DNA of 64,000 nt from Pseudomonas gingeri (GTDB lineage Bacteria > Pseudomonadota > Gammaproteobacteria > Pseudomonadales > Pseudomonadaceae): the NCBI RefSeq assembly GCF_013386115.1, contig NZ_JACAOR010000008.1, positions 466,671 to 530,670 on the forward strand. The letters run 5' to 3'. The position numbers were made by a program, and so were the translations under genes. The notes under the pieces were generated by a model, which saw only the letters and a list, made by a program, of their open reading frames with translations, did not search any database and had not been told where the DNA came from. This document shows, one piece after another, positions 59,798 to 64,000 of this stretch. Every line of letters starts with the position of its first letter. The first letter of the stretch is position 1.

Positions 59798-60517
59798 ATG
59801 AGCCACGCTGTTTCCCGCCTGCGCACCCAGCGCCTGGCCCGTGCGAAAGCGCCGTTCACCGCCCGGGGTTCAAGGGCCGAGCGTTGCGAGGGCTGCCGGG
59901 TCATTCCGCAGTATTGCCTGTGCGACTGGCGTCCTCGTGTCGCGGCGCGCTCGGCGATCTGCCTGCTGATGCACGATGTCGAACCGATGAAACCGAGCAA
60001 TACCGGTTGGCTGATCGCCGATGTGATCGCCGACACCACGGCCTTCAGCTGGTCGCGTACCGAGGTGGACCCACAACTGCTGGCGCTGCTGGCCGATCCG
60101 CAATGGCAGCCGTTTATCGTCTTCCCGGGAGAGTTCGTGGCACCGGAGCGGGTGGTCACCGAGGTGCAGCCGATGGCGGGCAAGCGCCCTTTGTTCATTC
60201 TGCTGGATGCGACCTGGACGGAAGCGCGCAAGATGTTTCGCAAGAGCCCCTATCTGGAGGGCTTCCCGGTGCTGAGCCTGGAGTCGGAGCAGTTGTCGCG
60301 CTACAAGTTGCGCCGCTCCAAGCGTGATGATCATTTCTGTACGGCGGAGGTCGGCGCCTTGTGCCTGGAACTGGCGGGCGACACTCGCGCCGGTGAAGCG
60401 GTGAGCGCCCTGCTGGAAGTCTTCACCACTCACTATCTGGGCGCCAAGTTCCAGTTGCCGCTGGATCTCGACGACGAGGCCCACTGTCAGCTCAGGCCTT
60501 TTCTCCAGGCGCCGTAG
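59798..60517 (+). CDS. DTW-domain tRNA-uridine aminocarboxypropyltransferase (TapT-like)
   Basis: This 239-residue enzyme transfers the aminocarboxypropyl group of SAM to uridine 47 of some tRNAs. It has an N-terminal Cys cluster (CEGCRVIPQYCLC) and the DTW-type motif DATWTEARKM in place of DGTW. I chose ATG 59798 (MSHAVSRLRTQ); the frame extends 43 codons further. It overlaps the convergent EamA gene by 26 bases. Confidence 0.85.
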   Translation: MSHAVSRLRTQRLARAKAPFTARGSRAERCEGCRVIPQYCLCDWRPRVAARSAICLLMHDVEPMKPSNTGWLIADVIADTTAFSWSRTEVDPQLLALLADPQWQPFIVFPGEFVAPERVVTEVQPMAGKRPLFILLDATWTEARKMFRKSPYLEGFPVLSLESEQLSRYKLRRSKRDDHFCTAEVGALCLELAGDTRAGEAVSALLEVFTTHYLGAKFQLPLDLDDEAHCQLRPFLQAP

Positions 60518-61394
60518 CGCTTGTTTTCGGCCAGAGCTGGGCGACCAGCATGCCGGCGAGCATCAGCGCGCAGCCCAGATAGCCGCGCAGGTGCAGGGAT
60601 TCGTCGAGCAACAGGGCGCCGGCAATGGCGGCAAACACCGCTTCCAGCGAGAAGATGATCGCCGCATGGGAGGCAATTGCGTCCTTCTGGGCGATCACCT
60701 GCAGGGTGTAGCCGATACCGACGGCCACGATGCCGCCGTAGACAATCGCCGGACCGGCGGCAACGATGGCCGACCACTGGATGGGTTCCAGACACAGGGC
60801 CAGCAGCAGGCTGACCAGGGCGCAGGTGGTGAATTGCAGGAAGGCCAGGCGAATCACATCGTGGCGCTTGGCGAATACCCCCACCAGGATCACATGCCCG
60901 CCCCAGACGAATGCGCCGATCAGTTGCAGCCAGTCCCCGGGCGATACGTGGAATTGATCGCCGACACTCAGCAGGAACATGCCGACAACGGCGAGCAGGG
61001 CGCCCAGCCAGGTGCCCAGGCCGGTCTTGTGGCCGATGAAGAGTCCCAGCAACGGCACTACAATCACATAGAGGCCGGTGATAAAGCCGGCGTTGGTAAC
61101 CGTGGTGAACAGCAGGCCCACCTGTTGCAGGTTGATACCCAGCGCCAGGGCCAGCCCCATCAGCACGCCGCCGAGCAACAGGCCGCGGGTCAGAAAGGGT
61201 TCTGGCCGGATCTGCCGGGCGTTGCCGCGCAGTACCAGTGGCAACAGGCAAAGTGATCCCAGGGCGAAACGCAGGCCGGAATAGAGGAAGGGGCCCACAT
61301 GATTCATGCCGGCGGTTTGTGCGACAAAGCCGCTCCCCCAGATCACGGCGGTCAGCAGCATCAGGATATCGGCACGCAGGGCTTGGCTTCGCAT
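60492..61394 (-). CDS. EamA/DMT-family transporter
   Basis: This 300-residue inner-membrane protein has ten predicted membrane segments in two EamA repeats (MLLTAVIWGSGFVAQT near the start; GAFVWGGHVILVG in the second half). Members export amino acids or other metabolites, but the substrate cannot be told here. I chose ATG 61394; the frame upstream runs through the erdR region. Confidence 0.85.
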   Translation of the reverse strand: MRSQALRADILMLLTAVIWGSGFVAQTAGMNHVGPFLYSGLRFALGSLCLLPLVLRGNARQIRPEPFLTRGLLLGGVLMGLALALGINLQQVGLLFTTVTNAGFITGLYVIVVPLLGLFIGHKTGLGTWLGALLAVVGMFLLSVGDQFHVSPGDWLQLIGAFVWGGHVILVGVFAKRHDVIRLAFLQFTTCALVSLLLALCLEPIQWSAIVAAGPAIVYGGIVAVGIGYTLQVIAQKDAIASHAAIIFSLEAVFAAIAGALLLDESLHLRGYLGCALMLAGMLVAQLWPKTSATAPGEKA

Positions 61395-61634
61395 GATGGC
61401 ACTCTTGTTGATAGGCCGACGACTGTGCCGTAAAGCATCGAACTTGACCACCCCGGCTTCGCTGGTCATGCTTGGCGCCGATTCGGGTGCGCTAGAGTGT
61501 GCAAGCGCTGGTTTTCCGGGCTTCTGGCGTGGAACGTACCCTTTGGCGCACAGCCCTCGCAGGCTGTCGCTTCGAGATGCTTCGGCGAGCCGCGAACCGA
61601 TCGACGCTCGCCTAAAAACAGGATCATTGGAAAA

Positions 61635-62285
61635 ATGACCACATACGAAATCCTGATCGCCGACGACCATCCTCTGTTTCGCAGTGCATTGCACCAGGCG
61701 TTGACCCTCGGGCTCGGCCCCGACGTGCGGCTGGTGGAAGTGGCGAGCATTGCCGAACTGGAAACCCGCCTGACCGAAAAAGCCGATTGGGACCTGGTCC
61801 TGCTGGACCTGAACATGCCCGGTGCCTACGGTTTCTCCGGATTGGTGCTGTTGCGCGGGCAGTACCCGCAGATTCCGGTGGTCATGGTCTCGGCCCAGGA
61901 AGAAGCCTCGGTGGTGGTGCGTTCCCGCGAGTTCGGCGCCAGCGGCTTTATTCCCAAATCCAGCTCCCTGGAAGTGATCCAGAAGGCCGTGCGCACGGTG
62001 CTCGACGGCGATGTCTGGTGGCCGCCACAGGCCTTCGAAGCCGTCAGCGTCTCCGATGAGGCCAAGGCCGCCAGCGCCGGCCTGGCCAGCCTGACACCCC
62101 AGCAGTTCCGGGTGTTGACCATGGTTTGCGAAGGGCTGCTGAATAAACAGATTGCCTACGAGTTGAGTGTATCCGAGGCGACCATCAAGGCTCATGTGAC
62201 GGCGATCTTCCGCAAGCTGGGCGTGCGGACCCGTACCCAGGCCGCCTTGCTCCTGCAACAACTTGAGTCAATTTCGAGCCAGTAA
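61635..62285 (+). CDS. erdR: NarL/LuxR-family response regulator ErdR
   Basis: ErdR is the regulator of ethanol and acetate oxidation genes in P. aeruginosa and P. putida. The 216-residue protein has a receiver domain with phospho-acceptor D58 (LLDLNMPG) and acidic pocket D10-D11, and a C-terminal LuxR helix-turn-helix (LTPQQFRVLTMVCEGLLNKQIA). No kinase lies beside it. dgkA follows 74 bp downstream, the known neighbour. Confidence 0.85.
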   Translation: MTTYEILIADDHPLFRSALHQALTLGLGPDVRLVEVASIAELETRLTEKADWDLVLLDLNMPGAYGFSGLVLLRGQYPQIPVVMVSAQEEASVVVRSREFGASGFIPKSSSLEVIQKAVRTVLDGDVWWPPQAFEAVSVSDEAKAASAGLASLTPQQFRVLTMVCEGLLNKQIAYELSVSEATIKAHVTAIFRKLGVRTRTQAALLLQQLESISSQ

Positions 62286-62359
62286 GACAGCGGCTATTCA
62301 CGCTTTTTTGACTTTTGTTGAACTAGCTTTCCTACACCTTTTTATTCAGTTGCCTACTT

Positions 62360-62725
62360 ATGTCCTCGCCTTTTAAAGGTCAAACCGGTTTCAAACGTAT
62401 CCTCAACGCGTCGGGATATTCCCTTGACGGCCTGCGCGCGGCGTTCACCGGCGAGGCGGCGTTCCGGCAACTGGTGCTGTTGAACGTGGTGTTGATCCCC
62501 GTGGCGTTCTTCCTCAACGTCAGTCGGGTCGAGCGCGCGCTGTTGATCGCCGTGTGCCTGCTGGCGCTGATCGTCGAGTTGCTCAACTCGGCGGTGGAAG
62601 CGGCCATCGACCGGATTTCCCTCGACCGGCATCCGTTGTCGAAAAATGCCAAGGACATGGGCAGTGCCGCCCAGTTCGTCGCCCTGAGCATGATTGCCCT
62701 GGTCTGGGCCGTGATCCTTCTCTAG
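62360..62725 (+). CDS. dgkA: Diacylglycerol kinase DgkA
   Basis: DgkA phosphorylates diacylglycerol from membrane-derived oligosaccharide or phosphoethanolamine turnover. The 121-residue protein has three membrane helices and the active-site segment ELLNSAVEAAIDRIS (catalytic Glu). Its stop overlaps that of the convergent finR gene. Confidence 0.95.
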   Translation: MSSPFKGQTGFKRILNASGYSLDGLRAAFTGEAAFRQLVLLNVVLIPVAFFLNVSRVERALLIAVCLLALIVELLNSAVEAAIDRISLDRHPLSKNAKDMGSAAQFVALSMIALVWAVILL

Positions 62726-63648
62726 GCGATCGTCGGCAACACGATCTCATCGCTGCGCTGCACGCCGGCGGTGAGGTTGCGGCACAGGTCGAGGAATTCG
62801 CGCATGGCCGAGGTCTGGTACTTCTGCTTGTGCCAGATAAAGTAGAACTGCCGTGCCAGGTCCAGTTCCGGGGTTTCCACCGCCACCAGGCTGCCTCGGC
62901 GGAACGCATCGCGCAGGGCCAGGCGCGAGATGCAGCCGATGCCCAACCCCGATTCTACCGCGCGCTTGATGGCTTCGGTGTGTTCCAGTTCCAGGCGGAT
63001 ATTCAGCGCGCTGCGGTGATGACGCATGGCCTGGTCGAAGGTCAGGCGGGTCCCCGAACCCTGTTCGCGCAGGATCCAGGCTTCCCGGGTCAGCTCTTCC
63101 ATGCTCGCGTGGCCGCGTTTTGCCAGTGGATGCTGGGGCGCGCAGAACACCACCAGTTCGTCTTCGACCCAGGTCTGCACTTCGATATCCGGGTGGCTGC
63201 AATCGCCTTCGATCAGACCCAGGTCAATTTCGTAGTGGGCGACCTGTTGCACAATGTTCGCCGTGTTCTGCACATGCAGCTTCACCTGGCTCTCCGGGTG
63301 CAGCTGCATGAAGCTGCCGATCAGCAGGGTCGCCAGGTAATTGCCGATGGTCAGGGTGGCGCCCACCGCCAGTGAGCCGAAACCGGACTTGCCATTGAGC
63401 AGGTCTTCGATTTCCTTGGCCTGGTCCAGCAACGCCACCGCTTGTGGCAGCAACTGTTTGCCCAGGGCGTTGAGGCTCAGGCGCTTGCCGGCGCGGTCGA
63501 ACAACTGGCAGCTCGATTGCCGTTCGAGCTCGGTGATCGAGGTACTCGCGGCGGATTGGGAAAGGGCCAGCAGCCCGGCGGCGCGTGACACGCTTTCCTG
63601 CTGGGCGACCGTGACGAATACCTGAAGTTGACGGAGAGTAAATCGCAT
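62722..63648 (-). CDS. finR: LysR-type regulator FinR
   Basis: FinR activates fpr during oxidative stress and iron limitation and affects sulfite reduction. The 308-residue protein has an N-terminal winged helix (about 1-60, LSQSAASTSITELER) and a LysR effector domain (about 90-300). The ATG 63648 leaves a clean start; the frame opens 49 codons earlier. It is divergent from fpr, the arrangement known in Pseudomonas. Confidence 0.92.
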   Translation of the reverse strand: MRFTLRQLQVFVTVAQQESVSRAAGLLALSQSAASTSITELERQSSCQLFDRAGKRLSLNALGKQLLPQAVALLDQAKEIEDLLNGKSGFGSLAVGATLTIGNYLATLLIGSFMQLHPESQVKLHVQNTANIVQQVAHYEIDLGLIEGDCSHPDIEVQTWVEDELVVFCAPQHPLAKRGHASMEELTREAWILREQGSGTRLTFDQAMRHHRSALNIRLELEHTEAIKRAVESGLGIGCISRLALRDAFRRGSLVAVETPELDLARQFYFIWHKQKYQTSAMREFLDLCRNLTAGVQRSDEIVLPTIA

Positions 63649-63784
63649 ATCTATATAACCGATAACCCTTATCTTGATAATTAATTTAACAGATATTGTC
63701 GCCGGCATTAGAATGCTATGCAATCGCGCGTCTTGATAGCTGCCCATTGACAGCGCAGACCCAATTTCCAGGAGCCCCACCCCA
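63649..63784. promoter_or_regulatory. finR-fpr divergent promoter region
   Basis: The 136-bp gap is AT-rich near finR and contains the palindrome GATAA-CCC-TTATC at 63661-63673. It could be a FinR operator, with the fpr ribosome site AGGAG near 63771. Confidence 0.5.
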
Positions 63785-64000
63785 ATGAGCAACATGAATC
63801 ACGAGCGTGTCCTCAGTGTTCACCACTGGAACGACACCCTGTTCAGCTTCAAGTGCACCCGCGACCCGGGCCTGCGCTTCGAAAACGGTCAGTTCGTGAT
63901 GATCGGCCTGCAACAGCCTAACGGCCGGCCGCTGATGCGTGCTTATTCGATCGCCAGCCCGAACTGGGAAGAGCATCTCGAATTCTTCAGCATCAAGGTG
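63785..64000 (+). CDS. fpr: Ferredoxin-NADP reductase Fpr, 3' end beyond the window
   Basis: The first 72 codons of Fpr are present (MSNMNHERVLSVHHWNDTLF). The FAD-binding motif RAYSIASPN follows at about residues 52-60. Fpr passes electrons between NADPH and ferredoxin or bacterioferritin-associated ferredoxin, and helps iron release and oxidative-stress defence. It is regulated by the adjacent finR. Confidence 0.93.
   Translation, partial: MSNMNHERVLSVHHWNDTLFSFKCTRDPGLRFENGQFVMIGLQQPNGRPLMRAYSIASPNWEEHLEFFSIKV

Overview
The window is chromosomal DNA of a Pseudomonas, most likely of the P. fluorescens lineage. The evidence is the high GC content, the ygfZ-sdhE-ygfX-nadB-algU-mucABD block, an rsmZ sRNA beside fdxA, a contractile tailocin between mutS and cinA-recA-recX, and many Pseudomonas-type REP/REPIN palindromes. 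All calls come from reading the sequence and from family knowledge; no database search was run.

Layout. 1-7.5 kb: the end of ygfZ, sdhE-ygfX, nadB, and the envelope-stress/alginate regulon algU-mucA-mucB-mucD, which lacks mucC and has two AlgU-type promoters ahead of algU. 7.5-16.7 kb: an RDD membrane protein, a cold-shock protein, and the glycine cleavage operon gcvH-gcvP-sdaA-gcvT. That operon has a sigma-54 promoter and three GcsR-type operators, followed by the gene for the enhancer-binding regulator GcsR. 16.9-24 kb: a DUF5064 protein and the arginine deiminase operon arcD-arcA-arcB-arcC with an Anr box, plus a second full-length arcD-like gene pointing the other way. 24-33.5 kb: a CoA-transferase, a chemoreceptor, a DUF454 membrane protein, a heme oxygenase, and an HxuA/HxuR/HxuI-type heme receptor, anti-sigma and sigma system with Fur boxes. 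33.6-37 kb: a GacA box, the rsmZ sRNA, fdxA and mutS.

37.2-55 kb: a Mu-like R-type tailocin. It has a self-cleavable S24 repressor with arrays of ATGCA operators on both sides, and a leader with an intrinsic terminator before the holin. Tail genes run from tail terminator through sheath, tube, frameshifted assembly chaperone, tape measure and DNA-circularisation/baseplate genes. Two complete fiber plus fiber-chaperone cassettes follow, then a GH19 endolysin and nested Rz/Rz1 spanins. No capsid, portal, terminase or integrase gene is present, so it should act as a bacteriocin-like particle rather than a prophage. A secreted DUF642-like protein is inserted between sheath and tube. 55-64 kb: a tandem REPIN array, cinA (pncC)-recA-recX with a LexA box, a LOG-family protein, small conserved genes, the DTW-domain tRNA modification enzyme, an EamA transporter, erdR, dgkA, finR and the start of fpr.

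How the parts work together. DNA damage activates RecA (55.97 kb), which should trigger cleavage of the tailocin repressor and release the ATGCA-covered promoter at 38.13 kb. The host blocks around it (envelope stress, glycine and arginine catabolism, heme uptake, Gac/Rsm output) are ordinary Pseudomonas physiology. Two junctions, mucD/RDD and hxuI/rsmZ, differ from the gene order I know from P. aeruginosa and suggest rearrangement.
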